In this document: positions 46,483 to 57,403 of the stretch, piece after piece
How positions within the stretch are numbered: position 1 is the first letter of the stretch
Layout: each line of letters opens with the position of its first letter
Assembly (NCBI GenBank): GCA_964247055.1
Contig: OZ176055.1
Location: 4,278,001 to 4,342,000 of the forward strand
From: Paragordius varius
Taxonomy: Eukaryota > Nematomorpha
Length of the DNA stretch: 64,000 nucleotides
Reading direction: 5' to 3'
Program-made: the position numbers and the translations under genes
Notes under the pieces: generated by a model
Databases searched by the model: none
What the model was told of the DNA's origin: nothing
What the model saw: only the letters and a program-made list of their open reading frames with translations

Positions 46483-48557
46483 TAATGTGACCAGATAGGC
46501 TGTTTTTCGCAGTACAGTACTGGGTTTTCAGAAAAAAACTGCGCATGTACTGCGCCCACTTTTGTATTGCCTTTTGAAATTAAAAAAAAATTAATTTTTT
46601 ATAAATATATATATATATATATATATAAATCCTTATTAAAAAATTATCTTACCCTTTGTAAAAATAACCCGGTAAAAAATCTAAGATTGGCTTATTTTTA
46701 ATTGTTTTATTTTTTGCTCGAATTATAAATATAACTTAGGATTGCAGCCTTTCGCTCAGTACTATAAATCTCGGCACACCTTCAGGATAATGGCTCTTTC
46801 ACTCAGGGATTTCGCAAAAAGAGGTGCCTCAAAATTTAAAATTAACAAAATTAATTAGTGATGTTTTAATAAATGTTTGATCAGGTTTAGAAAAGTTCAT
46901 TTTTTGTTATAATTATCAAACGGAAAATTATATAGAAAATTGTTATTTCCCTAATTTCTATATTTAAAAAAATGGAAAATGCTGGCTTTGTGATCTATTT
47001 CCGGAAAACCCATTCAAATCCAAACATCGAAAAAATATCATCATTAATAAATGCCCCGACAATAGCTTCGCCCTATTTTTGAAATAGGCCCCCAGTTTGC
47101 CACCCCGTGTAAAAAGGCAAAAATTTTAGTCAAGCGTTTCTTTGATGATAGCTGCTGAGTAAGGAGCTATCCGCGCAAAACTGACCCGTCATATCTAAAT
47201 CGCGTGCTTCTGGGGCTAAATTTTAGAAAACCTATCAGGACATATGAGTTCAATAGCTGCTTAAAGTATTACCCGTAAAATAAAAATTTTAGTTGAGCGG
47301 ATTTTTTGAATTAGCCGTTAAATAGGCCCTTTACCCCCTAAAAATGCGCTATCATTGAACTATTATTTAGTTTTGAAGCCATTCTTCCATAAACTATTAG
47401 GAATGAACGATGATTCCAGGTAAAAAAAATTTTATCTAACTACATTTTTATATTTGCCTCTGGGTAGGGGGTTACCCGCCTACAACTGCGCCATCATATC
47501 GATACAGCATGCCTTTGGAGCCAAATTTCAGAAAACTTATGAGACTATGTGAATCATTTTAAAACTTCCTGCCGCATAACAAAATTGCTTATAAAATCAA
47601 AAATCCCCCGGCTGCGTAACGAGATTTACGCTAGTATATTATATAAAAATTATTATTTATGGCATATTATTTCGTTATAACCTTTTTTTCGTATAGAAAT
47701 TTTTCACGTTTTCTATACTCATTAGGTGGGAGGTATAATATTTCTTAATTTCTTTCCTAAACTTTAATTTTCTTTAGCTTTCTTATTTTTTTCATAAACG
47801 AATTTGGAGATATTTTTTTGAACCTTTTTCAAACTATTTTGAAGCATGATGGAAACGGTATAACGCTTTAAGATATAATAAAACCCCGATGATGTTGAAC
47901 ATTACTATAGGGTGAGTATTTTTTAAAGCTTGCAAATTTTGGTTTTTGTAATAAAAACACAATTTTTATTTGACATAAATTTGAAAACGAACAAATATTT
48001 TAATCAAAAGTATGAGTGAGAAAAATATATAGCATTGTCGAATTATATATATAAAGTATTTTAACATCTCAAAGGTTTATATCGTTTCCATCATGCTGAT
48101 ATTTAGTTGATATGAAAATTTGGTATATATTCAAAATTATTGCACAATGTGGGAATTTTTGCGTTTATTTTAAGAGCATAGTCCATTTAGAAAGAGCTTA
48201 TAAATTTGGGACTTTCAGAGCCCACATCTAAAAATTAAACTTTTTAAAAATTTGTTTTATTTTAATATGTACTTTATTTTATTTAGTGATATTTTTTAGA
48301 TAGCTTACACCAAAAATATATTTGTGAAAATTGGTACCTTTTGCAATTTTATGCGGAGAACCTACCCTAAAAATGTAAATAACTTTCTTAAATAACTCGT
48401 AAAGGTTAGCACCATGATAATCCTCCTATCAGAATATATATATTTCATCAGGATATTTTTTTGTGGAAACTGTGTAATATACCACACCGATGGTGTAAAA
48501 ATAGGCAATGTATGTTTTAATTTTGTACTGCGTCCAAGAAAATATATGGTCACATTA
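46483..48557. mobile_element. hAT element (TAATGTGACCAGATA ends), split by a Helitron
   Basis: The left end TAATGTGACCAGATAGGCTG is matched by the inverted right end TATGGTCACATTA. Just inside are GCAGTACAGTACTGGG and TTTTGTACTGCG. The sister copy 48999-50322 has the same layout and an exact 8-bp duplication. Here the flanks (GGTTATGG and GGTTCGAG) agree only partly. A Helitron sits at 46957-47634. An internal pair of inverted AGCATGATGGAAACGGT words is present in both copies. Confidence 0.7.
46957..47634 (+). mobile_element. Non-autonomous Helitron inserted in the hAT element
   Basis: Starts TCTATATTTAAAAAAATGG and ends GAGATTTACGCTAG followed by T. TC at the 5' end, CTAG at the 3' end and insertion next to T are Helitron hallmarks. 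The interior shares GACAATAGCTTCGCCC with the other copies. The sister hAT copy lacks this insert, which marks the insertion point clearly. Confidence 0.75.
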
Positions 48558-48998
48558 GGTTCGAGGCAGTACAAGGATTGGCCTGATGTGTGGTATTATA
48601 TAATAAAGATTCCAGATACAATTTAAAAGCACTAGGAATCATTAAACTTAGCGGATATCACAATATTTTTTTATAATTACTAAGCTTAAAATTTCAAACT
48701 TATTGAATCTAATATCAAAACCGTATTAGCTCTAATTGCCTTGTTTGATCCTATACTATCGATTGTAATAAAATTTATAAATATTTAAGGATGGTATTTA
48801 GCATCCTAAAAAATATGTAAGGTTTCCTTTAATAAATTTTTTATTCACTTAAAAACAAGTGTTTCCTTAAAAATCTAATGTTAATTTTTTTAGGGTTTCC
48901 TTAGCTTTTTATTCAATCCAAATTGTCTCTTAAAAAGCTAAGGAAACAGGGTTTCCTTTTTTTATTCACTCCACCCAAATTATCACAAACCTGTATAT
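48558..48998. other. Spacer between two hAT copies, with a small fold-back
   Basis: At about 48890-48960 GGGTTTCCTTAGCTTTTT is followed by the inverted AAAAAGCTAAGGAAAC, a short hairpin-forming repeat. Nothing else is recognised. Confidence 0.4.
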
Positions 48999-50322
48999 TA
49001 ATGTGACTAGATAGGCTGTTTTTCGCAGTACAGTACTGGATTTTCAGAAAAAAACTGCGACTGTACTGCGCCAAATTTTGTACTGCTTTTTGAATTTAAA
49101 AAAAATAATATGATTATATATTGATTACCTTCTGTTAATTAAAAAAAATTATTTTAGAATTTGATATAGTACCCTCTGAATTACCCCATAATTTTTAGTT
49201 TCTTTTGCGGTAAAAAACTAAGATTGGCTTATTTTTAATTGGTTAATATTTATTTTCTGCTCGAATTATACATAAAATTGGATTTTGGATCGGTCAACCG
49301 ATTATGATTGCAGCCTTTCGCCTAATGGCGAACTATAAATCTCGGACTTTCCCGTAAGATTCAGGCTAATGGCTCTTTCACTCAGGGCTTCCGCAAAAAG
49401 AGATGCCTCAAAATTTAAAGTTAACAAAATTAATTTTAGATATTTTATATAATGTTGGATTAAGTTTAGAAAGTTCATTTTTGCTATAATTATACGGAAA
49501 ATTATATGGAGAATTGTTATTCTCGTAACTATTATTTAATTACTATAAATGGCATATGATTTCGAAAAAACCTTTTTTGGTAAAAAAAGTGTTACGTTTT
49601 TTATACTCATTAGGTGGGAGGTTTGATAATACTAATTTTTTTCCCTAATTGATTTTCATTAGTGTTCTTATTTTTTGCATAAACAAATTTGAGATATTTT
49701 AAGGCTTACTTCTAACGATTTTGAAGCATGATGGAAACGGTTTAACGCTTTAAGATATAATAAAATTCTTTTTCTAAATTGATGTTGAACAATCACAATT
49801 ATAGTTTCAAGGTTTGTTTGCTTGCAAATTTTGGTGAATTTTTGTAAAAAAACACAATTTACATAAAATGAATATTTTAACCTTCTGATTGAGAAATTAG
49901 TATTATCGAATTATATGTAGTTATAACATCTCAACCGTTTATATCGTTTCCATCATGCTCAAAGCTTCCACAAAATCATGCTAAAAATGAAATTTTTGAA
50001 TGTGTGCATTTTAAAAAAAAATATATTTAGTGGTCAATTAGCACATATTTAAAATTATTGCACAATGTCGGAATTTCGCGTTTATTTTAATTAAACAGTC
50101 CATTTTGAAAGGGCCAAAAAATTGGGACTTTCAGAGCCTACATCTAAAAATTTAACCCAAAAGCATTATGATCATCCTGATATTTTCCTATCAGAATATA
50201 TATATTTTATCTGGATATTTTTTTGTGGAAACTGTGAAATATACCACACCGATGGTGTAAATACAGGCAAAGTATGTTTTAATTTTGTACTGCGTTAGAG
50301 TTCAATATATCTGGTCACATTA
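48999..50322. mobile_element. hAT element, complete ends with perfect 8-bp duplication
   Basis: Flanked by identical CTGTATAT at 48991-48998 and 50323-50330. Ends TAATGTGACTAGATAGG and ATATCTGGTCACATTA. Length 1324 bp; no transposase frame survives. An internal inverted pair (AGCATGATGGAAACGG at about 49725 and its complement at about 49945) and the stretch TATACCACACCGATGGTGTA are conserved with the copy at 46483-48557. Confidence 0.82.
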
Positions 50323-50683
50323 CTGTATATATTTACCTATGTTTTTTTAATTAGTAATAACACCTATATAAAATAAGAAAAATACCAATTTTGCATAATA
50401 CAGGTATTTATCATGTTGAAAAATATTAATTATTAAATTTAATTAGGAATAATTGACATAAATAACTATTTTACTACTTATTAATTTATTAAAAAATTCC
50501 ACAAAATTCCGCATCTAAATACGTATCAACAATAAATTCAAATGTTAATATAAAAATTTCTATAATATTTTCAAAATTAACATTAAAAAATATCCATCAA
50601 ATTAAGCCTATGTTAATTCTCACGTCCATCCTCTACGAAATAATTTTGTGTAGCAGTGTTTCACGCATTTGATAAACCATTTA

Positions 50684-50862
50684 CAGTAGCGTATGCAGTA
50701 AAAGATTGTTAGTGCAAAATAATCTTAATGAACACAAAACAGGGGGACAATTTTCATATATTAATTATCATTTAGTATTTATAAACATATCCATAATATC
50801 CCCCTGTTTTGTGTTCATTAAGATTATTTTGCACTAACAATCTTTTACTGCATACGCTACTG
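50684..50862. mobile_element. MITE with perfect ~64-bp inverted arms, TA target
   Basis: Begins CAGTAGCGTATGCAGTAAAA and ends with its exact complement. The arms are identical over about 64 bases on each side of a roughly 50-bp loop. TA at 50682-50683 and 50863-50864 is the target duplication, pointing to the Tc1/mariner superfamily. The lack of differences between arms suggests recent insertion or gene conversion. Confidence 0.82.
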
Positions 50863-50950
50863 TATTGACTGGCAATAAAATTAAACACATGTACATCAAA
50901 ATGCATACTGTAATTTTGGCCCATCTGCTCCCTATAAATATTATCTAAAT

Positions 50951-51139
50951 TTGCGCATTGATCTATCTAATTTGCATTTTTACACAATAAGGCTACTGGT
51001 TTTTACAAAGGATGGGAATTTCCCATATAAACTTAATGAGGGCATATGTTCAAATTTCCAGATACAATATAATCATAATTTTGTAAATAGGGATGTACCA
51101 TCTGCCTTTTTATACACAGAAGAAAATAAAAGCACTTGA
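50951..51139 (+). CDS. Unassigned short open frame, possibly a terminal exon
   Basis: About 60 open codons with a fairly balanced amino-acid mix (RLLVFTKDGNFPYKLNEG, then DVPSAFLYTEENKST before a stop). It looks more protein-like than neighbouring chance frames, but the first codon is not ATG, no homologue is recognised, and no partner exon was found upstream, where a MITE lies. It ends about 100 bp before the NPC2-like gene. Chance remains possible. Confidence 0.25.
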   Translation: MRIDLSNLHFYTIRLLVFTKDGNFPYKLNEGICSNFQIQYNHNFVNRDVPSAFLYTEENKST

Positions 51140-51235
51140 AATTATCAGTCATTGCTAGTATAAATACGGAGGTTGTACTTTTGCTATTGCACATTTTTTA
51201 TTTTTATCTTTATTATATATTTTTCTCGTTTTAAA

Positions 51236-54200
51236 ATGAGATTCTTTAATTTTTGCTGTTTCCTCATTCTCTTCACTGTTAATAAAATTGTTGCAAACGA
51301 AAATTTACCAGCCTTTGCCAAGTTATGTGAGACTTCATCCAATATTGATTTTATATCAATCAAAAAAAGCCCAACAGATTGTACAGGCGAACAATGTGAG
51401 ATTGGATTAAAGGATACACTCCGAGTCGATTTTAAACCAAGTAAACACATTATTTGATACATAATATTTATTCAAAGTACTTTATATACCGAAATATCTC
51501 AATAAAAATATTAGATTTTGCTTCGAGTTATGTTCACATTTTATAGGATTTATATTTTAGATGATACAATGTGCATTTTGAGGGTTGCTTATTCCTGGGC
51601 ATTTTGCAACAGTAGTGTATGGAAAAAACAACAAAATGTTGAATAAACAATTGTTTCATTTCTTTCACTTTGTTTATTTTTTCCATACTTTACTGTGTTG
51701 CGAATTTCCCAACTATAGTTTTACATAAGCAATTATTAAAATGCATACTGTAAAAGCTTATATATGGACATCATTGCTGATAATAAAAATATATGTAAAA
51801 TTGATGGTTAACTTTATTATTCGTCATATAATATGATAAATAGAGAAAAAATTTAAAAAGTTTCTAAAAACCTTTTACAGTATATGTAATGTGTGATATA
51901 AAAAAGTTTTGTTTTTCATTAATTAAGCAAAATTAATCAAAAAATGTTTATGCAACCATTTATTGTTTTTATTATACGTTATTATGTTTTTGAAACTCGA
52001 ATAATATATTTTTTTCCTTTAATGGGGAGACAGAACTTTACACTTTGTCCCTGTGTTATTCGAACCCTTGTTTGTATTCATAAGTAACTACCTTTTACCC
52101 AATACTAGGCTGGTAATGGGTAAAATAAATATTTTCCCTATGTTCAAACATTTTTGTTTATACAATAACGGGTCAACATACGCTATTTTGAAAATAACTT
52201 TAAATTAACTTTTACAGTCATGTCTATATAGAATTGTCTTTTTTTTTATTTAAATGATTATAATTTTTTTTTAATTGTTTTGATGTTTGATATGTCAACT
52301 TTCAACATGCGCATTTTTAAGCCTTAAAATAATAATAGCCTATTTAGTGTAAGAATTTTTAATTTATAATTAAAAGATGTTGCAAAATATTATTCTTGAA
52401 CATTTTATCTACAACATGCGCATGTAATTTATGATAACCAAGTTTAATATATGTTTTCATTTTCTAGGGGTTTTTAACATGCACTTAAAATATATAAGAA
52501 AACCCAAGCAGATGTCCATTTAATCTCTATATATATAAAGAAATAAATCATAAATCTAGAGTTATTTTAAAAAATTATGAATATCAACGATAACCCATTA
52601 TTTCTTCTTTGCTCGGCAGCTAGTGTACTTGAAGGTTTATATTAAAAAATAAAAATTCAGAACGAAATCCAATATTAAAGGAAAACATAGCTCCCTCAGT
52701 TTTTATTAAGTTCAATAATAGTTTGCGATAATGCACCTATTCACAAAGCTGTGGTTGTAGGTGAGCTAAGAAATAAAATTGTTTATTTACCTCCTTATTC
52801 GCCACAACTGAATCCCATTGAATGTTTTTTTCATGAGATTAAACATCAATTTGATAAAAAACCCCGGTGTAGTACCCCTTTAGAGCAGCATAACAAAATT
52901 TCAAGACTTTGCGAAGAGAGAAGGGAAAAAAATCTAAAAAATTATTTTAATTTTTCTTCACATATTTTGTTGGAATGTATACAAAGAAAACCCCTAGAAA
53001 ATGAAAACAATTATAAATTTATTTAAATATTATAATCAATAAATATTTTTATCTTTTAAATTATATTTTGGTTATGTGTGTTTAAACTTTATTAATAAAA
53101 TTTTATAATTAATATTTTACAAAAGATAAAAATTACAATATGCGCATGTTGTGCATCAAGAATAATATTTTGCAATATCTTTTAATTATAAATTAAAAAT
53201 TCTTACAATAAATAGGCTACTATTATTTTAAGGCTTAAAAATGCGCATGTTGAAAGTTGACATATCAAACATCAAAACAATTAAAAAAAAATTATAATCA
53301 TTTAAATAAAAAAAAAAAGACAATTCTATATAGACATGACTGTATGTATGTTGCTGAAAAGGGCGTTATTGCAACATTATATATCTTTTTTAACACCAAA
53401 ACTATTGTATTTTATAATAACAGTTGTTAATCCGTAGTATAACGATAAAGGATAACGTAGTATAACGATAAAGGATAATTAAATAGAATTAAATTATCCT
53501 TTATCGTTATACTACGGATTAACAACTGTTATTACAAAACATAACCAATCCGTTATTTACCATTACTATTGTATTTTATGTTTAAATTAGTATATACCAT
53601 ATAAGTAAAGTTTTTGACAAATTTTAGAAATAAACTTTCGAAGGCTAGATGTATACTATAAATTATATGATAATGATAATTTAAATGGTATTGAAATGGA
53701 GATTGGACAACTTCAAGATCTTAAAGCCAATACACTCAAGACATGGGAATACCCTAATGCTTACAGTGCCGATGTAAAATAATATATTTTTATTCAAAAA
53801 TAATCGATTACTCCTAAAGTTGATACATATTGGGTTCCGTTTTGGGCAGCATAAAAGGCACCTATTAGAATCTCATATTTTTAGTATTCCCCCAAACAAT
53901 TACACTGTTCATCAGATATCTTGTTATTTTAATCACAAATATACATTTTTTTGAACCGTATTCGCGATTTCTGATCGTTAAAAATATATATTTTAGTTTA
54001 TTGAAATATTAACCTAAATCTAAACTTCCCGTTTCATTTGAATGTGAAAGTCTATTTTTAAATTTTTGAGAGGAAATCCAGTTTTTTTACTATATTATTG
54101 TGTCAACAAATAAAACATTGTATATATAAAAACGGAACCGCAATCACCATTTGACCAAACCATGTAATAATGAAAAGCATTTTGCACAAAAATTCTTTGG

Positions 54201-54988
54201 TCTGAAATATTGTTTAAACACTCTTTTTTCTTTGCATTCTTTTAAACACTTCATGACCTTTTTTTTGGGGGGAGGGGGGGGGGGGGTTAATAGCCCAGAG
54301 CGATTCGAAATTTTATAAAGTATTTAAGGTATTAAGCCAAATTTAAAAATATCTTTTTTTTTGCCTTTTAGGCGCATAATACATATTTTTTAAAAAATGT
54401 AAAATTGTTAAAAAATCTTCATCTCGAATTCGCCGCCATTTTTTTCTTATAATTTTTTTTAATTGCTTATACAATAGGCAAATAAATGTATATAATAAAA
54501 CTTTATTTTAACAAAAAATATTTTGAAAATAAATGCAGTAAGAGTTACCAAAATTCAAAGTTGAGGAAAACAATATGTAAAGTATAAATGAAAAAAAAAC
54601 TTTTGACTAATTCATAAAAACAAACGAATGTAAATTCTTATAGATTATTATTTCGACCCCTTAAAAAGTAGGGATAATACAACTCTCTTTGTAAAACTCA
54701 ATAATTGATATTTGAATCAGTTAACGACCGATCCGTTTCTCGCGCTTTAAAAATATGTTTTTTATTTTTTTTTATTTTTCATATTTTTATTGAAAGTATG
54801 ATATTTGTGGAAAAGCTCACAAATATTTTTGTTTTCATGTAGTTAGGTTATCTAAAACTTTAAAAAAACGGTGGCCACTGAAAATTAAAAACAATTATTT
54901 TTTTTAGTTTGAGGGTGACGTGGAAGTTTTGTTCAAAAACAATGAAAAAACCGAAGGATGTCTGAAACTGACCATCAAAATGGTGTGA
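51236..54988 (+). CDS. NPC2-like ML-domain protein, three or four exons
   Basis: Secreted or lysosomal lipid-binding protein of the MD-2-related lipid-recognition (ML) family. Exons: 51236-51440, 53628-53765 (or -53773), probably a micro-exon 53869-53906, and 54908-54988; the four-exon model gives 153 residues, against 151 in human NPC2. The signal peptide MRFFNFCCFLILFTVNKIVA is followed by the first conserved Cys (KLCETSS), KKSPTDCTGEQCEIG (human VSPCPTQPCQLSKG), LRVDF before the first junction, an Ile-Pro-Pro turn in the micro-exon, and EGDVEVLFKNNEKTEGC for the last strands and final Cys. Two of the three NPC2 disulphides can form; the middle pair (Cys93-Cys99 in human) is missing. Without the micro-exon one strand would be lost. 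Intron 1 (2187 nt) carries two MITE-type insertions and a Tc1/mariner element. Middle exon borders are the least certain part. Confidence 0.75.
51567..51750. mobile_element. Small Tc1/mariner-type MITE in NPC2-like intron 1
   Basis: TA at 51565-51566 and 51751-51752. Ends CAATGTGCATTTTG and AAAATGCATACTG. The interior has AACAACAAAATGTTG, also found in the related copy at 62262-62471. A leftover right end (AAAATGCATACTGTA) lies at about 50900. Confidence 0.6.
52215..53342 (+). mobile_element. Tc1/mariner (IS630-like) element with long arms and transposase remnant
   Basis: TA at 52213-52214 and 53343-53344; ends CAGTCATGTCTATATAGAAT and the exact complement. The arms are inverted copies over roughly 210 bp. 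Inside, about 52715-53026 encodes only the C-terminal catalytic part of an IS630/Tc1/mariner transposase: IVCDNAPIHKAVVV (second catalytic Asp), then KIVYLPPYSPQLNPIECFF (the Glu of NPIE) and a short tail to a stop. The N-terminal DNA-binding part and first Asp are missing, so it cannot be autonomous. It sits in intron 1 of the NPC2-like gene. Confidence 0.82.
53415..53564. mobile_element. Snap-back element with 14-bp target duplication
   Basis: Flanked by identical ACTATTGTATTTTA at 53401-53414 and 53565-53578. From AATAACAGTTGTTAATCCG it folds onto its complement CGGATTAACAACTGTTATT. It carries a tandem repeat of about 23 bp (CGTAGTATAACGATAAAGG) and ends with an unpaired tail ACAAAACATAACCAATCCG. 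A 14-bp duplication is too long for common DNA transposons and suggests target-primed insertion. A related piece lies at 5310-5395. Confidence 0.65.
54267..54500. repeat. Poly-G tract followed by a partial copy of the TIR element of 39821-40280
   Basis: 54267-54286 is almost pure G, with one A. It is followed by AGAGCGATTCGAAATTTTAT, AGGTATTAAGCCAAATT and CGCCGCCATTTTTTTC, which match the left half of the element at 39821-40280. Both lie in the last intron of the NPC2-like gene. Confidence 0.5.
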
Positions 54989-55764
54989 GAATAGAATAAC
55001 CTCATTTATAAATTTATTGTATTTTTTTGGTTACAATATTTACATATCAAACATTTATTAAAATTTGTTTTACTATGATGAAAATGTCATATCAAATAAA
55101 TTTACATCTTGATCGTAACTTATATCCGCCAAAATTGATTTCTTTTGCATATATGAGGCTTCGTTATGTTTTTTAGTTTTATTTTGTTTGTCAGCCTGCT
55201 TTCCAATGCCAAATACATTTTGATTTTTTTGTGTCGCTCTATACAATATAACAAATATATTTATAAAAAATATATCACATGCCATTAAGTTTTTAGTTTG
55301 TAGAGATTACTAATGTTTTAAATTTATTTTAAGGTTAAATTTATTAAGATTGTAATTTTAATTTATTTTCGAAATTTAAAGTCTTGGCTATATATGATTT
55401 GTCTTATGTCCGATTTAAATTGTTTTGAATCTTTTATTTTGTTTTGCATAGACAATATATAGGCTAATTAATTTAAGGCTCAAGAATGCGGTTGTTGAAA
55501 GTTGACATAATTACAAAAATAATTTAAACCATATAACGCTACCAAAGAAACCATAATTAGTAAGTAAATATATCTGATCAAAATATCAGCCAATAAATGA
55601 TACCTATATAAATGAAAGGTTATGTTATCAATATAATATTAACCTTTTGTTAGGCACATCATTATTCTTGAATTTTCCCGTCCTAATTCCTGTCACACAA
55701 TTATTTCTTTCATCACTTAAATATTTCTAAAGACGAAATATGTAGCATACAACAAATATTTAAT
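54989..55764. other. Intergenic DNA with one open - strand frame
   Basis: The - strand frame at 55073-55285 begins MACDIFFINIFVILY and then has a Lys/Asn/Gln-rich stretch ending NLFDMTFSS. It could be a terminal exon or a chance frame. No splice partner in the right phase was found. Confidence 0.3.
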
Positions 55765-56331
55765 TTAAATGAACGATAAATACCAAACAAACTACAAAAA
55801 CAATTATGTACCTCGTAGACTATTTTTTTATCGTTAGGCGTTCTTGTGGTTTTGAAAAACTTTTTCAAAGGGTTGTTCATTTGTGCCAAGTTTGCGAAAT
55901 TCGAATCCTATAAATATAAGAATTATATGCATATAAAATCATTTAAGTCCGTAAAAAATATTTTATATGGGCCATAATTTTTTTAAAAGAATTTTATGAG
56001 TATAAGGCAAGGCTTGGAATCGGTTTAAAAAAGTGGAACCGGAACCGTGGTTCTTGAACAAATGGGACCGGAACCACGTTGTTTTCATCCCAATGGAATC
56101 GGTTTTTGTTAAAATTTTTGGAACCAGTTTCCGGTTCCATTCGGTTTCGATTCCAAGCCCTGATTTAAGGCCTTTAATCCTCTAATGTTTTATAATTCAT
56201 TTACAATAATCGGTACAAATTAATTTATTTTTAGCAATGTTTGATTCTAAAATTATTAAAAATACGATAGGTGTTTCCGGTATATAAATTGTTGGAGTTT
56301 TATTGGTAGTGTCACTGTTTTGCGGCTTTTT
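55765..56331 (-). CDS. Tentative small gene, three exons visible, function unknown
   Basis: Exon 56266-56331 reads KKPQNSDTTNKTP followed by YIPETPI, between a TATATATAG acceptor and a GTATTT donor. Exon 55812-55907 reads DSNFANLAQMNNPLKKFF then TTRTPNDKKIVYE, between TTTATAG and GTACAT. Both are phase 0. A 20-nt GT-AG gap (55792-55811) would lead to a short last exon, FVWYLSFI and a stop, ending at 55765. No start exon and no homologue was recognised. A hAT MITE (56008-56162) lies in the first visible intron. The evidence is composition plus matching splice phases only. Confidence 0.35.
56008..56162. mobile_element. hAT MITE (GGAACCG-rich family), short copy
   Basis: Ends CAAGGCTTGGAATCGG and CGATTCCAAGCCCTG; flanks GTATAAGG and ATTTAAGG agree at six of eight bases. 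The GGAACCGGAACC interior matches the family of 24080-24463. Confidence 0.72.
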
Positions 56332-56562
56332 CTATATATATAAAGATACGAATAATAAAGAAATTGAAACTTAATTTCTTATATATAACGCCTCATCAAA
56401 AAATCTAATATTAGCTTTGATAATTGTTAGTCCAAATACAAAATTTTAATAATTAAAAATAAATGCTTAAACTCAAATTATAAATAATTTGACCAAAACT
56501 ATATGCTACATCATGATTATATAACTATGGATTAGACATATAAATTAAACTACACTTATAGC

Positions 56563-56723
56563 CAGGGGTGTCCGATTGGTGGTTCCGTTTGTTATTTATA
56601 TGAAAATTAATACATCTATCTATAAATTTATTTGATACTTATGCTTGATTCTATATATTCAAATGTGGCTCAGATTTTTGAGGTCGATGTGGCTCTTCAG
56701 GCCATTTGTATTGGACACCCCGG
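56563..56723. mobile_element. hAT MITE (CAGGGGTGTCC family)
   Basis: Ends CAGGGGTGTCCGATTGG and TTGTATTGGACACCCC. Flanks read CTTATAGC and CTTATAAC, an 8-bp duplication with one difference. GATGTGGCTCTTCAGGCC lies near the right end. Confidence 0.7.
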
Positions 56724-56904
56724 CTTATAACTTTAAACATTGTATCGTTATAAACTGTATCACAACCAATGTTTAACATGTTATACAATAATGTTTATAT
56801 TACATTTATGGTGGGTTAATAAAAAACATTTGAACGTTTCAGAGGGATGGGAAAGGCGATATAATAGTTGTGAGAATTCGCGAGAAAGTATTATACCATA
56901 ATTA

Positions 56905-57240
56905 AATGTCACTAATAATTATAAATTTTGGGCAGAGTGTGGCAGTGTTTTCAAGCTTTTAAGTTTAGCCCTATCCAGAAATAAATCATTTAATATTCTT
57001 ATGCAAGCAGCGTATCGGAAGACAATTATAAAATTAGTTCACCCAAGAGATAGAAAACACCAAAAATTTCAAGTACATATTCACACGGCCATCAATATAA
57101 AATTCATCATTGTCATAGAGCGTAATAAGGCGCTTTTTGATATTCCCATAGCGGCACCTTATGCATCGTTCTTTACAAAAAAGTCCCCAAAAATTTATTT
57201 TAATTTTCAGGAAAAAATCATAAACTTGCAAGATATTTGA
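56905..57240 (+). CDS. Unassigned open frame of about 110 codons
   Basis: Open from LNVTNNYKFWAECG through LMQAAYRKTIIKLVHP and FDIPIAAPYASFF to LQDI and a stop. The first ATG is at 57001. Such a length is unusual by chance in this A/T-rich DNA, but no family is recognised and no splice partners are clear. The opposite strand also has an open frame with a Cys-x-x-Cys pair, so the true coding strand, if any, is unsettled. It could be a transposon remnant. Confidence 0.25.
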   Translation, partial: NVTNNYKFWAECGSVFKLLSLALSRNKSFNILMQAAYRKTIIKLVHPRDRKHQKFQVHIHTAINIKFIIVIERNKALFDIPIAAPYASFFTKKSPKIYFNFQEKIINLQDI

Positions 57241-57403
57241 ATTAAGGATGCCGATTATACGCGAGTTCTCCTCATTTAACGCCTATAAGGTTGAGCATTC
57301 TAAATGACGATTATAAACGTATCATTGTAATACCATCTGCAAAAAACTGCGGTTGCACAGACTGGGGCTCTTTAATAAATTTCTTTACCCTCTTTGGAAA
57401 ATG

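Noticed and set aside
48414-48626. Open frames on both strands
   Set aside because: They lie across the right end of the hAT element at 46483-48557, and the equivalent region of the sister copy is not open.
54267-54286. Poly-G tract as a G-quadruplex regulatory site
   Set aside because: It is an isolated homopolymer at the edge of a repeat copy, with no promoter or gene start nearby. It is more likely simple expansion or sequencing noise.
57034-57231. Minus-strand frame with a Cys-x-x-Cys pair, considered as an ISXO2-like transposase zinc finger
   Set aside because: The second Cys pair and the conserved Trp-Arg-Cys stretch of that family were not found, and the opposite strand is open over a longer range.
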